Shown here: in pieces, positions 27,954 through 38,330 of the stretch
Layout: each line of letters begins with the position of its first letter
Numbering within the stretch: the stretch's first letter is position 1
Assembly (NCBI RefSeq): GCF_007860185.1
Contig: NZ_SJPY01000005.1
Coordinates: forward strand, 62,001-126,000
Direction of reading: 5' to 3'
DNA: 64,000 nt
Source of the DNA: Novipirellula aureliae
GTDB taxonomy: Bacteria > Planctomycetota > Planctomycetia > Pirellulales > Pirellulaceae
Translations under genes and position numbers: made by a program
Notes under the pieces: generated by a model
The model's input: the letters and a program-made list of their open reading frames with translations, nothing else
The model's database searches: none
What the model was told of the DNA's origin: nothing

Positions 27954-28958
27954 CTAGGCTTTACCTTCATCAAACGCCGCGTCAAATGCGATGTTGCTGG
28001 GGGCAAAGTCGAGTTTCTTGGTAAATTCACATGCTTCCTTCGCACCGAAACAACGTTCCATGCCACAGTCTTCCCATTCGATCGAGAGGGGGCCGGCATA
28101 TTCGATTTCGTTCAACGCTCGAATGATTTCTTCGAAATTCACTGCTCCTCGACCTGGGCTGCGGAAATCCCATCCTCGGCGTGAATCACCAAAATTCAAG
28201 TGGCTGCAATTGATCCCGCTGCGACCATCCAAAGTAACAATCGCGTCTTTGATGTGAACGTGGTAAATTCGATCGGGGAAGGCTCGAATGAATTCAACGG
28301 GATCGACTCCCTGCCAAATCAAATGACTGGGATCAAAATTGAAGCCAAACTCTTTTCGATGATCGAGTGCTTCGAGGGCCTTTTGTGCGGTGTAGATATC
28401 GAAGGCGATTTCGGTGGGATGAACTTCCAGGGCAAAATTCACTCCGCATTCGCCAAAAACATCCAAAATCGGGTTGAAGCGGTCTGCTAACAAGGCAAAA
28501 CCGTCATCGATCATGCTCGGTGGCACCGGGGGGAATGAATACAGTAAGTGCCAAATGCTACTGCCGGTAAACCCGTTGACCACGCCGACGCCAAACTTTT
28601 GAGCTGCGCGGGCGGTTTGCTTCAGTTCTTCACATGCTCGCTCATTGACACCCTGGGGATCACCGTCGCCCCAAACGCAATCGGGCAAAATCGCTTTATG
28701 ACGCGCGTCAATGTTGTCCAAAACCGCCTGGCCGACCAAGTGAGCGCTAATCGCATGGCATTGCAACCCGGTGTCGTCAAGCAATTGCCGTTTTTTTTCG
28801 CAGTAATCGTCTTCTGCCATCGCGCGATCGACTTCAAAGTGATCGCCCCAGCAGGCTAATTCGATGCCATCATAGCCAAACTCGGCAACCATTGGTGCTA
28901 ATTCGGAGAGGGGAAGGTCGGCCCATTGGCCAGTGAATAGTGTGACAGGTCGCGCCAT
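27954..28958 (-). CDS. Sugar phosphate isomerase/epimerase (xylose isomerase-like TIM barrel)
   Basis: 334 residues. TIM-barrel features of the AP endonuclease 2 / xylose isomerase-like family: [11 protein letters not shown] near the N terminus, [13 protein letters not shown] with the metal-binding Glu, [19 protein letters not shown] and [12 protein letters not shown] near the end. Planctomycetes carry many such enzymes for sugars and inositol-like compounds; substrate not deducible. No signal peptide, so cytoplasmic. First gene of a probable two-gene unit with thiS. Confidence 0.88.
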   Translation of the reverse strand: MARPVTLFTGQWADLPLSELAPMVAEFGYDGIELACWGDHFEVDRAMAEDDYCEKKRQLLDDTGLQCHAISAHLVGQAVLDNIDARHKAILPDCVWGDGDPQGVNERACEELKQTARAAQKFGVGVVNGFTGSSIWHLLYSFPPVPPSMIDDGFALLADRFNPILDVFGECGVNFALEVHPTEIAFDIYTAQKALEALDHRKEFGFNFDPSHLIWQGVDPVEFIRAFPDRIYHVHIKDAIVTLDGRSGINCSHLNFGDSRRGWDFRSPGRGAVNFEEIIRALNEIEYAGPLSIEWEDCGMERCFGAKEACEFTKKLDFAPSNIAFDAAFDEGKA

Positions 28959-29322
28959 TGCAGTTGTCTCCGTAAGGAATCGAAAGGTGGGATTGGGTCA
29001 ACGTATGGCTCCCATTGTGCCGTTCTATTGGATCGTATGCAACGGTCCATCGCAATGGAATGTTTATCCGTAGCTTTCTGCTTATTTCGACTGTAGCGAT
29101 TGTAGCGATATCGACGATAAAACCCATGGAACGGATTGTTTCGTCGTCAAAGTTGACAAAAAGGTCGACCATCCTGACCACGAGTTTGATTCGCTTAAGG
29201 AACGCTTTGTCCGATATGGGGTCTGACCCAATAGCGACAAGCTAAAAAAACTGTTGATAAAACGAAAGTCCAATCAAGGGTCAGACCCCTTTTTGGACAA
29301 AGCCTAGGAAAGGTGCTCGCGA
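28959..29322. other. 364-nt gap between divergent genes
   Basis: No gene. Holds promoters for the divergent isomerase and secretin genes, a duplicated TGTAGCGAT motif (about 29093-29107) and the inverted-repeat element at 29205-29302. Confidence 0.6.
29205..29302. mobile_element. MITE-like inverted-repeat element
   Basis: 98 nt. Ends CTTTGTCC...GGACAAAG and inner arms GGGGTCTGACCC / GGGTCAGACCCC form terminal inverted repeats of about 25 nt interrupted by 5-nt AT-rich loops on each side; the centre is ~48 nt. It carries no reading frame. Sits 20 nt before the secretin ATG, so it separates or replaces the promoter. Confidence 0.6.
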
Positions 29323-32300
29323 ATGCGACATGTTACATTATCTGCTGTTGCCGCCCTTTGGCTCACTGTGGGATTTGCGTCAGCAAACGTGATGGCCGAA
29401 ACATCGGGCAGGCCGGAACTGAGGAAGCTCAATATTCCCGGTTCCCAAGTTCAAGCAATTGCCACAAGGTTGAGCATCCGATATCGAGAGGTTCCCGGTA
29501 TCACTATCTCACCTGATGCGCCCAACCACCAATTGGTGGTAATGGCCCCCGCGTCTGCACAACAGCAGATTGCGGCGGATGTTCAAACATTGTTGTCATC
29601 GTCGACCGTTCGTCAGGCATCGGCGTTGGGTCCCGTCAAAGTCCAATTGCATCATCGTTCGTGGGCTCAGTTTGAGGACGACCTCAAACAGATCGCTGGC
29701 ACACCGCTGCCGATCACCACCAGCCGCAATGGCGAGCGAGCATCCTTCCAGCTTCATGCGACGCCGCTTCAAGGCACTACCGTCGAAGTCGATCGCCGAA
29801 ACAATCAGGTTACGGTAACGGCCCCGAACAGTGCACAAGCGGGATGGCGAGAGGTTATCGAAACGATCGATTCGCCAGCAAAACGCCAGTCAGACGTGAT
29901 GAGACTCTTTCGCTTTGAAAATGCGGAAGCGGCACCGGTACAGCGTGCGATTCGCATCCTGGCTGACCTCGAAGCCAACGGCTCAGCCAACGGTCACTTG
30001 ACTCCGGTAGATGCCAACAATTCATTGACCAATGCACTGTTCCAACAGGATGCAGCAGCTGGGAATTCGACACCAGCCCCACAAGCCAGCACGGTTCCGA
30101 ACATCGAGGGCGAAGTGACCGAAGAGGTTACCATCGGTGGCAGTGGAGTGATTGGTGATACGCAAATTCAGTTCGTTCCCGAACTCGGTACAATCATCAT
30201 CCGTGGTGCTAAACGAGACGTGCAACGTGTCATGGATGTCATCAAGGAAATTGAAAAGCAAAGCGAAGTCACTCGGCCCGATATCGAGGTGGTCGAGTTA
30301 CAACATGCCGATTCGAATGCGGTCGCCACCTTATTAGCACAACTCTACAGCGATGTGTTGTCGGCTCGTCAAGGCGAAGTCAGTATCACAGCGCTCGATG
30401 CGCCAAATGCCTTGCTATTGATCGGACGAACCGAAGCGATCAACAACGTTCGCGATTTGATTGCCAAAGTGGATCAGCCGATCGATAGTGCAAGCCGACT
30501 CAGGATTTTCCGGTTAAAGCACGCATCGGCTTCGGATGCAGAGGAAACAATCCGAGGATTCTTCACGGTTCGTCCAGGCGAGGATGACGAGTTGCGGCCT
30601 GCCTTGGGAACGCGTGTTCGCATTTTGGCTGACTACCGAACCAATTCATTGATCGTTGCTGCGGCACCTCGCGACATGAGTGAAGTGATCCGATTGATCA
30701 ACGAGTTGGACGTTCAAAATGTATCGGCCAAGAGTGAAATCAAGATCTTCCCGCTCAACAACGCGATCGCCGAAGACTTGGCTCCCATCATCCAGGAAGC
30801 GATTAGCGGTGAAAGCGACTTTGACGGCGACGGAAACATTACACCACCTTCCTCAAGCGTGTCGATCGTTGCACTCGATGCAGAGGGTGGCCGGGTTTTG
30901 GATTCAGGTATTCTGGCCGGTTCCGTTGTAACCGCCGATCCCGGAGCGAACTCGATCGTTGTACGTGCTCCTGCGAACAGCATGGCGCTTATCGCCGAGC
31001 TGATAAGCCAATTGGACCGAGCACCCGGAATCGATTCACTCGTGAAAGTATTCACCATCGAAAACGGCGATGCGACGCAATTGACGGCAGCTTTAGAACA
31101 GTTGTTTGGTACCGAAGCGGCAACGAGTGGAACCAGCGTGGGAGCCGGCAACTTGGGCGGCCTTCCTTCGACGACAAGCGGTAGCGAAAGCTCGCTCGTT
31201 CCATTGCGGTTCAGTACCGATTTGCGTACCAACAGTATTATCGCCAGCGGTTCTGGAGATGATCTGGAAGTGGTCGAGAGCATTCTACTGAGACTCGATA
31301 CCGAGGGCTTTTCCGAACGGATTACCGAAGTGATTTGGCTGCGACATCAAAATGCTGAAAATATCGCTGCTGCGATCCAAGACTACGTTTCACAGCGTTC
31401 GACTCGTCTGAACACGATCCAACAATTTCAACAAGGCGGTCTCGGTCCGTTTGACCTTCCCGATCGCGATTTGATTGTTGTTGCGGAACCCGTCAGCAAT
31501 AGCTTGCTGCTTAGCGTTTCACCTCGACTGTATGAAGATGTTCGACGCCTGATCGACAAACTTGATCGACGACCACCGATGGTTTTGATCAAAGTCCTTT
31601 TAGCGGAAGTTCGCTTAGGCGACTTCTTCGAGATCGGAGGCGAAGTGGGGTTGCAAGATTCGATGATGTTCGACCGAGGTGTTGCCTCTGGTGCGATCCC
31701 CGGTGCGGGCGCTTCATCGGATCCTGGATTTCTCTTCAACGGCAACGGCACCCCCAATGTCAACTCGTTCGGACAAGAGAATGTAGCTGGCCGAGGTCTT
31801 AGTAGCTTTGGCGTTGGTGCATCAAATGGATCGTTGGGGTACGGAGGATTTGTGTTGAGTGCCGCAAGTGAATCGGTCAGTTTGCTACTGAGGACTTTGC
31901 AGGATTCGGAACGGCTACAGATTCTTAGTCGTCCACAAATCATGACGATGGATAATACCGAAGGCTTCGTCCAGGTCGGCCGCCAAATTGCACGAGTGAC
32001 GGGTGTCATTAACAATGGTATTTCTGGAACTCAGGTCGTGACGGAAGACATCGAAGTCGGTCTGATCATGAATGTCCGACCTCGCGTTGGCGCGGACGGG
32101 TTGATTGTGATGGACATTGACGCCACCCGTTCGGCTCGAGATGAAAATAGCGGAACGACGATTCCTACCGGTGACGGAGGAACTGTAACCATCGACGACA
32201 TCCTGCGGACAACGGCCCAGTCAACCGTCGCTTCCTATAGCGGTCAAACCGTCATATTCGGCGGGTTGATCCAAAAGGTACGGACGAATCAAAGTCGCCG

Positions 32301-33009
32301 AGTACCTTACTTGGCGGACATCCCACTACTGGGATACTTTTTCAAGTATGACCGTGAATTCGAGGAACGAAGTGAGTTGTTGATTGTGATGACGCCAATG
32401 TTGGTCACCGGCGAAGAGGATCTTGAGTATGTCAAGACCGTCGAATCGAGTCGGATGAGCTGGTGCCTAGCGGACGTCGTCGAGATGCACGGAGACGTCG
32501 GACTGAGCGGGGGCTATGGTCTTTGGGGACCAACAACCGGCGGAACGATTTATCCCGATTTGCAACCTACCGTTGATCAGTTCGAAACATCGACTTATCC
32601 CGAGGATGCCTATGCACCTGAATACTCCGCTCCGTCGGTTATTCTGAACGACTCGAACTCGAGCGTTCCATCTGGGGCAATCGATGCAGGTGTTATGAAC
32701 CGCCCATCGGGGACCGTTCCGAGTTCACAGCCGTACCATGAGTATCAGGATAACGGAATGTACACGGCACCCTCCTCATCAGGAATACCGGTACCCGCGG
32801 AGGCCTCAGGACAACGAATGAATCCGTTCCCGAATGGTTCCTCCTCTCAGGGTTCAGGTGAACTTTTGGCTCCACCTGTCCAGAATCCTAATCCATTGGA
32901 TCAATCCAATGCGGCTAAACCGTCAGCGTTGAGCCAAGCCACTTGGCAGGAAGTTATTCAAAAACCTAAGTCGGCCGCTCCAGTGCGACTCGGTGCATCC
33001 GGGAATTAG
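29323..33009 (+). CDS. Secretin (type II/III secretion family, planctomycete long form)
   Basis: 1228 residues with a signal peptide (residues 1-26). About seven N-domain (secretin short) repeats occupy residues ~50-700; each has a pattern like VVELQHADSNAVATLLAQL...ALDAPNALLLIG. The secretin core follows at about 740-1030: VLIKVLLAEVRLGDFFE, RLQILSRPQIMTMDN, and VIFGGLIQ...RRVPYLADIPLLGYFF, ending in LLIVMTPMLV. After that comes a ~190-residue Pro/Ser-rich tail. It would form a ring in an outer membrane. There are no other secretion ATPase or pseudopilin genes here, so the machine it belongs to is unknown; the lipoprotein gene downstream is a candidate partner. Confidence 0.92.
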   Translation: MRHVTLSAVAALWLTVGFASANVMAETSGRPELRKLNIPGSQVQAIATRLSIRYREVPGITISPDAPNHQLVVMAPASAQQQIAADVQTLLSSSTVRQASALGPVKVQLHHRSWAQFEDDLKQIAGTPLPITTSRNGERASFQLHATPLQGTTVEVDRRNNQVTVTAPNSAQAGWREVIETIDSPAKRQSDVMRLFRFENAEAAPVQRAIRILADLEANGSANGHLTPVDANNSLTNALFQQDAAAGNSTPAPQASTVPNIEGEVTEEVTIGGSGVIGDTQIQFVPELGTIIIRGAKRDVQRVMDVIKEIEKQSEVTRPDIEVVELQHADSNAVATLLAQLYSDVLSARQGEVSITALDAPNALLLIGRTEAINNVRDLIAKVDQPIDSASRLRIFRLKHASASDAEETIRGFFTVRPGEDDELRPALGTRVRILADYRTNSLIVAAAPRDMSEVIRLINELDVQNVSAKSEIKIFPLNNAIAEDLAPIIQEAISGESDFDGDGNITPPSSSVSIVALDAEGGRVLDSGILAGSVVTADPGANSIVVRAPANSMALIAELISQLDRAPGIDSLVKVFTIENGDATQLTAALEQLFGTEAATSGTSVGAGNLGGLPSTTSGSESSLVPLRFSTDLRTNSIIASGSGDDLEVVESILLRLDTEGFSERITEVIWLRHQNAENIAAAIQDYVSQRSTRLNTIQQFQQGGLGPFDLPDRDLIVVAEPVSNSLLLSVSPRLYEDVRRLIDKLDRRPPMVLIKVLLAEVRLGDFFEIGGEVGLQDSMMFDRGVASGAIPGAGASSDPGFLFNGNGTPNVNSFGQENVAGRGLSSFGVGASNGSLGYGGFVLSAASESVSLLLRTLQDSERLQILSRPQIMTMDNTEGFVQVGRQIARVTGVINNGISGTQVVTEDIEVGLIMNVRPRVGADGLIVMDIDATRSARDENSGTTIPTGDGGTVTIDDILRTTAQSTVASYSGQTVIFGGLIQKVRTNQSRRVPYLADIPLLGYFFKYDREFEERSELLIVMTPMLVTGEEDLEYVKTVESSRMSWCLADVVEMHGDVGLSGGYGLWGPTTGGTIYPDLQPTVDQFETSTYPEDAYAPEYSAPSVILNDSNSSVPSGAIDAGVMNRPSGTVPSSQPYHEYQDNGMYTAPSSSGIPVPAEASGQRMNPFPNGSSSQGSGELLAPPVQNPNPLDQSNAAKPSALSQATWQEVIQKPKSAAPVRLGASGN

Positions 33010-33395
33010 ATCGCAAGGGGCAATGATGCTCATTGATAACCCTAGGCATCGGTTTTGAAGTTGCGGTTCAATCCGTAATCCTGAATCGATGCCGGGTATT
33101 TGGCCCTGGGTATAAGACCGGAGAGCTGATTCCAATCAGCTCTCCAAGTCTCGATTGGGACGGCATGTTCCAGGCCGGTTCTTACGCAGTTTCCAAAGTG
33201 GGAGTTACGAAAAGAACGGAATACAAGCCCCAGATTCACATCCGGGGCGACAAACTACCGTGCATTTGGCACGCGTAATCGCAACCAAAAAACTCCTCAT
33301 CGGGTAATCAATGTAGCACCCTTTGTAGGAATCCCGCAAATTCGCAAGCCACATAACAACAACTCGAACCGCGTTCCTCGATCATGGAATCGATC
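33010..33395. other. 386-nt gap with a perfect hairpin
   Basis: Contains GGAGAGCTGATT (33120-33131) and AATCAGCTCTCC (33134-33145), a 12-bp perfect palindromic stem 111 nt after the secretin stop. No T-run follows, so it is at best a factor-dependent end or RNA stabiliser. No gene seen. Confidence 0.6.
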
Positions 33396-34304
33396 ATGAA
33401 GTATACAACTCAAATACTGACCACCACTATCGCCTTGGCGTTTCTCATAGGTACAACCGGTTGCACTTCGGTTACCGACAAGAAGCCAACGAAGTCGTTT
33501 TCTGAACGGATGTTTTGGAACAAAAAGAAGGAAGAAATTCCGGAGCCCTATCCGAATCCTGTCAAAATGGCTGTCACTTGGACCCCTGATACGCTCATGC
33601 AAACCGGCCGCACCGCGACCCGTGGCTTTGGCGGTCGGATCTTCTTCTATGATGAGAGGTCACGTCCCGTTCCCGTCGAAGGGACATTGATTGTGCATGG
33701 GTTTGATGAGAATAATCCCAACCCAGAGGCTGCTGTGAAACGCTACGAGTTCACTCCCGAGCAATTCACTCGTCACTTCAGCACGACCGATCTAGGTGCG
33801 TCCTATAGCGTTTGGATCCCTTGGGATGCCGTTGGTGGCGAACCACGCCGGATATCGCTGGTCGCATCCTTCAAACCCGTTGCACCTCAGGCAGAGGAGT
33901 TGAAAGCGGATGGCAAAACTCCTGAACTTCCTAAGTTGGTGCAAGGAATACCCGCGATGGTGATGCTGCCAGGTGTTAAGTCGGAGCTGAACCAGGTTGC
34001 TGAATCACAAGACTACTTGTCGCCACAATTCAAGGCGTATCAGCAAGCATCGACGGGTGTCAACACTCGCACGAGCGGATTGACGACAACAACGATTAAG
34101 CGTCGTCGCACATCGCAAAACGGTCGTGATCAAATTCCGTCGATCCAATTTCCAAATGGCTTCGAACACGGCAATCAAACTCAGATCGCCGCAAACGAGT
34201 CGACGCCATCCCACGAAATCCTCATGGCGCCGTCGACTGCCCAGCCAAGGGGACAGTCCTCCTCCACCGTGTTGCCAGCAAGTGCGACGCAGCCGATTCG
34301 TTAA
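33396..34304 (+). CDS. Lipoprotein of the secretin locus
   Basis: 302 residues from ATG 33396 (a second ATG 12 nt upstream is possible); the inner start gives a compact signal peptide with lipobox GTTGC. The mature part has a ~130-residue beta-rich domain (GFGGRIFFYDERSRPVPVEGTLIVHG, shown in two parts: FFYDERSRPVPVEG and TLIVHGFDE) and a disordered Ser/Thr/Gln tail with TTTTIKRRR. Same strand as the secretin and the only nearby partner, so an envelope role with it is likely. The C-terminal stop overlaps the stop of the convergent lipoprotein gene by 4 nt. Confidence 0.75.
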   Translation: MKYTTQILTTTIALAFLIGTTGCTSVTDKKPTKSFSERMFWNKKKEEIPEPYPNPVKMAVTWTPDTLMQTGRTATRGFGGRIFFYDERSRPVPVEGTLIVHGFDENNPNPEAAVKRYEFTPEQFTRHFSTTDLGASYSVWIPWDAVGGEPRRISLVASFKPVAPQAEELKADGKTPELPKLVQGIPAMVMLPGVKSELNQVAESQDYLSPQFKAYQQASTGVNTRTSGLTTTTIKRRRTSQNGRDQIPSIQFPNGFEHGNQTQIAANESTPSHEILMAPSTAQPRGQSSSTVLPASATQPIR

Positions 34305-34816
34305 CGTTGCTGCTCGCGAGCTTCCTTTCGCGCAGGAAAGTCGACAACGACCAATGCCTGCGCGTCGAAGTCCCACGCGTACTCTTGGTAGTACGGTAAC
34401 ATCGGTAGCGAGATGCCGTTTGGTTCGCCCTTTTTGATGATCTCCGACATGAATTCGTCGTAGGTCAAGGGCTTGGGGTCTTTGATACTTTGTGCATTTC
34501 GAATTTGAATCGCTTGCGTCACTGCCATCCCACCGACCTTGGCAACGGTCGTTCGGTAGGCATCAGCACTTTGCCCAAGCGGATTGGTTGCTTCGATTTT
34601 GGTCGATGCCAAGACCGCTCCGTCCGCTAAAGCTTGCTTCAGATCGAGGACGTTTTGCGTTTTCTTTCCAATCGTTTCTCGCGGTGTCGCCTCCTCGGCT
34701 GTGACACCATTGGAGGGCGATTTGGAATCCTCCGTCGTTGTGCTAGCATCGAAACAACCGCTCAACAATGCGGTAGACATGACTGAGATAACGAAACATC
34801 GGTTTACGTTTTTCAT
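34301..34816 (-). CDS. Hypothetical lipoprotein
   Basis: 171 residues from ATG 34816, chosen for a signal peptide with lipobox LLSGC. After a Ser/Thr-rich linker come a helical middle (VLDLKQALADGAVLASTKIEATNPLG, in parts) and a C-terminal domain with LTYDEFMSEIIKKGEPNG and PYYQEYAWDFDAQALVVVDFP. The last motif is familiar from planctomycete small lipoproteins of unknown function. Convergent with the preceding gene, stops overlapping. Confidence 0.7.
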   Translation of the reverse strand: MKNVNRCFVISVMSTALLSGCFDASTTTEDSKSPSNGVTAEEATPRETIGKKTQNVLDLKQALADGAVLASTKIEATNPLGQSADAYRTTVAKVGGMAVTQAIQIRNAQSIKDPKPLTYDEFMSEIIKKGEPNGISLPMLPYYQEYAWDFDAQALVVVDFPARKEAREQQR

Positions 34817-34868
34817 AACAGTTAGACTTTCTAAGTTTGCCAAAGAAATAGGGTTGGGGAGTACAGGG

Positions 34869-36239
34869 TCAAGCTATTAGTGTAGTGGAAGCGGGCAATT
34901 TTATCTCGAAGGTCGATCCTTTTCCGGGAACACTTTTTAAAGAGACCTCGCCACCGAGTGCCAGTGTTAGATTACGAACGATCGATAACCCGATGCCGGT
35001 ACCACCGGCAGCCAACTCACGTGTCTTTTCGCCTCGATAAAAACGCTCGAAAACCCGCTTTTGTTCGTTCGCCGCGATACCGACGCCCGTATCGGAAACG
35101 CTCAGTATCCAATGTTCTGCCTCTTCGCGACAAGCCAATCGTACGCTGCCTCCATGCGGCGTATAGCGAATGGCATTGCTGACAAGGTTGTTCACGATCG
35201 TCAAAACCGCTTCGTGGTCAGCGACGACTGAGGGCGGGTCGGGGGTTTCTTGTAAATTGGGATCGATGGCCAGCGTGATTTGATTCGCTTCAGCAATTGG
35301 CCGATTCGATCGCAATGACTCCGCAATCACGGTCGGCAGTGACACGACTTTGAAATGAAGATGTTCTCGACCAGCTTGAGCGCGGGCGAGTTGCATCATA
35401 TCGGCGACCAGCCGTTCGAGTCGGACGCATTGACCGTGAATTTGTCCCATGAAGTGGACGGCCGCCCCCGGGTCGTCGTCAATCGCCATTTGTGCTGTTT
35501 CCGCATAGCCTTTGATCGCAGCCAAGGGTGTTTTTATCTCATGCGATAAGTTTGCGATAAAGTCACGGCGTATCGCCTCGATTTGCTGTGCTTCGGTTTC
35601 ATCTCGAAGAATCATCAAAACGTTGGAATTAGCGTCGGACGTGATTCGATCCACCCGCACTTTCACTGGCCGAGTGACGACGCCGTCGACAATTTCGACC
35701 AACACCTTTTGAGGCGTTTGCCCAGCAAACGTGGCATCGACTGCTCTCGTTAATTCGGGAATGCGTACCACTTCACGAAACGAGCGATTGTGATAGGAAC
35801 CATCGGGCGATAACGTTAACAAGCGACGAGCCCATGGATTGATAAGCAATATTGCGGATTCAGGCGACAAAACGACCACGCCGTCACGCATCTTCGTTAA
35901 CGCCATTGTGGCTTGGCTGGCGGAAGCTCTCACCGAACTCAATTCGTGATGGGCGGCATCGCTTCGCTCAAACGCCTCTTGCCGCTGCCGCCGCAGGGAC
36001 CCGATATGCTGTTCATTCAACTTTCGAACCGACACGCCCGTAGCAACGGCCATCGTTAGCAATGTCAAAAAGGAAACCGAAAAGGGTAGGCGATTTGACA
36101 AGAAAAATGCGGCCAACAAAACGATCGCGAACAAGCCGGCAGAGCAAACCGTCATTGCCGAAAACCAAGTGGGTTCCCGTTGCTGCACCGTTCGATCTTC
36201 CGGTTCGCGGTCACCGTGCATATTTAAGAGTTTTTCCAT
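34869..36239 (-). CDS. PhoR-like sensor histidine kinase
   Basis: 456 residues. Two closely spaced transmembrane helices at about 28-70 leave almost no periplasmic loop. A coiled-coil leads to a PAS-like domain (about 115-215), then HisKA with the phospho-acceptor His near 234 (NLSHEIKTPLAAI) and the ATPase domain with N box NNLVSNAIRYTP, G1 DTGVGIA and G2 GTGIGLSIV. PhoR-type architecture. No response regulator gene is beside it in the window, so the partner is elsewhere; assignment to phosphate control is not supported by context. Confidence 0.9.
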   Translation of the reverse strand: MEKLLNMHGDREPEDRTVQQREPTWFSAMTVCSAGLFAIVLLAAFFLSNRLPFSVSFLTLLTMAVATGVSVRKLNEQHIGSLRRQRQEAFERSDAAHHELSSVRASASQATMALTKMRDGVVVLSPESAILLINPWARRLLTLSPDGSYHNRSFREVVRIPELTRAVDATFAGQTPQKVLVEIVDGVVTRPVKVRVDRITSDANSNVLMILRDETEAQQIEAIRRDFIANLSHEIKTPLAAIKGYAETAQMAIDDDPGAAVHFMGQIHGQCVRLERLVADMMQLARAQAGREHLHFKVVSLPTVIAESLRSNRPIAEANQITLAIDPNLQETPDPPSVVADHEAVLTIVNNLVSNAIRYTPHGGSVRLACREEAEHWILSVSDTGVGIAANEQKRVFERFYRGEKTRELAAGGTGIGLSIVRNLTLALGGEVSLKSVPGKGSTFEIKLPASTTLIA

Positions 36240-36291
36240 TTCATGCGGAGCCGTTAGGCGTTAGCCTCGGATTTGCAAGGTATCAACCGGG

Positions 36292-36897
36292 CTAGTGACG
36301 AGGCTCTTTATGAACGTCAATCGGGCCATCCAACAAATCCAGGAACGCTCGCATCCATGCCGGATGGGCGGGCCAAGCGGGGGCCGACACCAAGTTGCCG
36401 TCCACATGAGCCGAATCCATCGTCGCGGCTGGTTCAACAAAGGTCCCTCCCGCCAATGTCACTTCCGGACTCGTCGCCGGATAACAACTGCACTGGCGGC
36501 CAGCCAACACCCCCGCGGCTGCTAGGACTTGAGCACCGTGGCATAACGCTGCCACTGGCTTGTTCTCCGCAAAGAAATGACGAACGATATCGAGTACCCT
36601 TGGGTTAAGGCGTAAATACTCAGGCGACCGGCCACCAGGAATGACCAAGGCATCAAAATCCTTGGCCTCAACCGAGTCAAAATCTGCATGGATTGCGAAG
36701 CGATGCCCCACTTTTTCCGAATAGGTTTGGTCCCCTTCGAAATCATGAATGGCGGTCGCAACACTATCGCCCGCCTTCTTGCCAGGACAAACGGCGGATA
36801 CGTGATGGCCAAAGGTTTGTAGAATTTGTAGAGGGACCATTGCCTCATAATCTTCAACATAATCACCGACCAACATTAATATTTTTTTTGTCGTCAT
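36292..36897 (-). CDS. DJ-1/PfpI family protein
   Basis: 201 residues from ATG 36897 (an upstream ATG at 36924 would add a charged 9-residue leader). Contains the nucleophile elbow ALCHGAQVL with Cys near 120 and following His, and the family's [14 protein letters not shown] terminus. Members act as deglycases, proteases or chaperones; which one applies here cannot be told. Separated by 52 nt from the histidine kinase on the same strand, possibly upstream of it in one transcript. Confidence 0.85.
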   Translation of the reverse strand: MTTKKILMLVGDYVEDYEAMVPLQILQTFGHHVSAVCPGKKAGDSVATAIHDFEGDQTYSEKVGHRFAIHADFDSVEAKDFDALVIPGGRSPEYLRLNPRVLDIVRHFFAENKPVAALCHGAQVLAAAGVLAGRQCSCYPATSPEVTLAGGTFVEPAATMDSAHVDGNLVSAPAWPAHPAWMRAFLDLLDGPIDVHKEPRH

Positions 36898-37082
36898 CCT
36901 GTTTCTCTCACGTGCTTGTTTCATTCAATGGTCGTTTGTTTTCATCCGCCAAATCGGTCCCCAATCGATTCTCGTCACCATTGTGGTCGGGGGTTTCATG
37001 ACGGAATCATCGTAGCGAGCCACCAGTGTAGAAACCATACTGGCAAGCCGCCAGACGGCAGCAGAAAACATCAACGAGGTCG

Positions 37083-38330
37083 TTAGTGCTCGTGCTCTTG
37101 ACTGGGGAGCCGGAAAACTTCGACCAGTTTTCCGATCGGGGCGCCGATCGCAGCAAAGTGAAGACCATCGGGGGAGAATGCGACATATTTGACATAGCCG
37201 CTGTCCCCCATGGGATACTCTCGAAGTTGCTTTCCTGTTTCCGTGTCCCAAATGGAAACCTTGCCTAAACCACCGCTAACGAGCAGTTCCCCACTCGGTG
37301 AAAAGGAGGCGGACCAGGCGATCTCTTTTCCCTTGCTGGTACTTGGCTGCTGTCCAGATTGGGTCTGGAAATAGTGAATGTCGTAGGTTCGCCCCGATGC
37401 GATCAAGCTTCCATCGGACGAGATCGCGGCCGATTGTCCACTACCTCTCGATAGCGACGTCCTTTGAATGATTTTGCGTTTATTTATGTCAATCACTGCT
37501 GCAATTTGGCCATCGGTGACAATCGCTTGCCCGCCATAACGACTGAAGCGAGTTGCACCCAACGAGCCAAAATTGAAGTCGTTGAATCGGGCTAGCACTT
37601 TGCCGGTATCAATATCCCAAAGACAAGCGACGGATGACGAATGAGTCGTCAAGACATGTTGGTTGTCCGGCGACACGACGATCGATTTGATCTCTCCTTT
37701 GAAAATCGAAAATTGACGCTCCGGTTTCAATTCGCCCTTGCCGTCAAACTGCCAAACCAGAACATTGCCGTCGTAGGCGCCGGCAAGTAACCGTTTGCCA
37801 TCGGGCGAAAACGTTAAAGCAGACCGACTGCCGCCATCGAGTTTGTACAGCGTTTTGGTTGATGCCTCGATGTCCATCACCGTGACATTGTCACTGCCGA
37901 GAGTCACTAAGTACGCACCATCGTTTGAAAACGCCAACCCCTTGTAACCCCAACGATCCGACCGAAATTGGCCAACCGACCCTGATCGTGTCAGCTCATC
38001 GATATCGACCGTCACCTTTGGCTGAGCTGGCGATGACGCAGGTTGCAGCAACTTGCTTTTTGGCAAGCGGGCCCTAACCTGCGATTCATATTTGGGGATC
38101 CCAGCAAGGTAGGTAAGGTCCGCACTGCTCAACCTCTCGAGCGGCACCGAGCTGACTTGGCCATCGGACTTTTCTAAATAGACCTTGCCTTGGCGCACCG
38201 TGACCAGTTCCGCTTCGACTTTGAACTGGCCTGTCTGGTCGGTCCATGTTCGACCGAGCGCAGCAGGCACGAAAGAAAGAGCGACGATGTAGATGGTCGT
38301 AAAGACTCGAATCATTGGGGCGGCCGTCAT
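37083..38330 (-). CDS. Secreted SHD1/WD40-repeat protein
   Basis: 415 residues: signal peptide (1-26), an SHD1 domain (about 27-75: RTWTDQTGQFKVEAELV and VPLERLSSADL), a linker, then about six WD40-like blades (for example LTFSPDGKRLLAGAYDGNVLVW, in parts LTFSPDGKRLL and GNVLVW; SVACLWDIDTGKVLARF). Likely a beta-propeller scaffold in the periplasm. Its ATG overlaps the TGA of the protease gene upstream by 4 nt, so both are translated from one transcript and may work together. SHD1 domains are especially common in planctomycetes. Confidence 0.88.
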   Translation of the reverse strand: MTAAPMIRVFTTIYIVALSFVPAALGRTWTDQTGQFKVEAELVTVRQGKVYLEKSDGQVSSVPLERLSSADLTYLAGIPKYESQVRARLPKSKLLQPASSPAQPKVTVDIDELTRSGSVGQFRSDRWGYKGLAFSNDGAYLVTLGSDNVTVMDIEASTKTLYKLDGGSRSALTFSPDGKRLLAGAYDGNVLVWQFDGKGELKPERQFSIFKGEIKSIVVSPDNQHVLTTHSSSVACLWDIDTGKVLARFNDFNFGSLGATRFSRYGGQAIVTDGQIAAVIDINKRKIIQRTSLSRGSGQSAAISSDGSLIASGRTYDIHYFQTQSGQQPSTSKGKEIAWSASFSPSGELLVSGGLGKVSIWDTETGKQLREYPMGDSGYVKYVAFSPDGLHFAAIGAPIGKLVEVFRLPSQEHEH

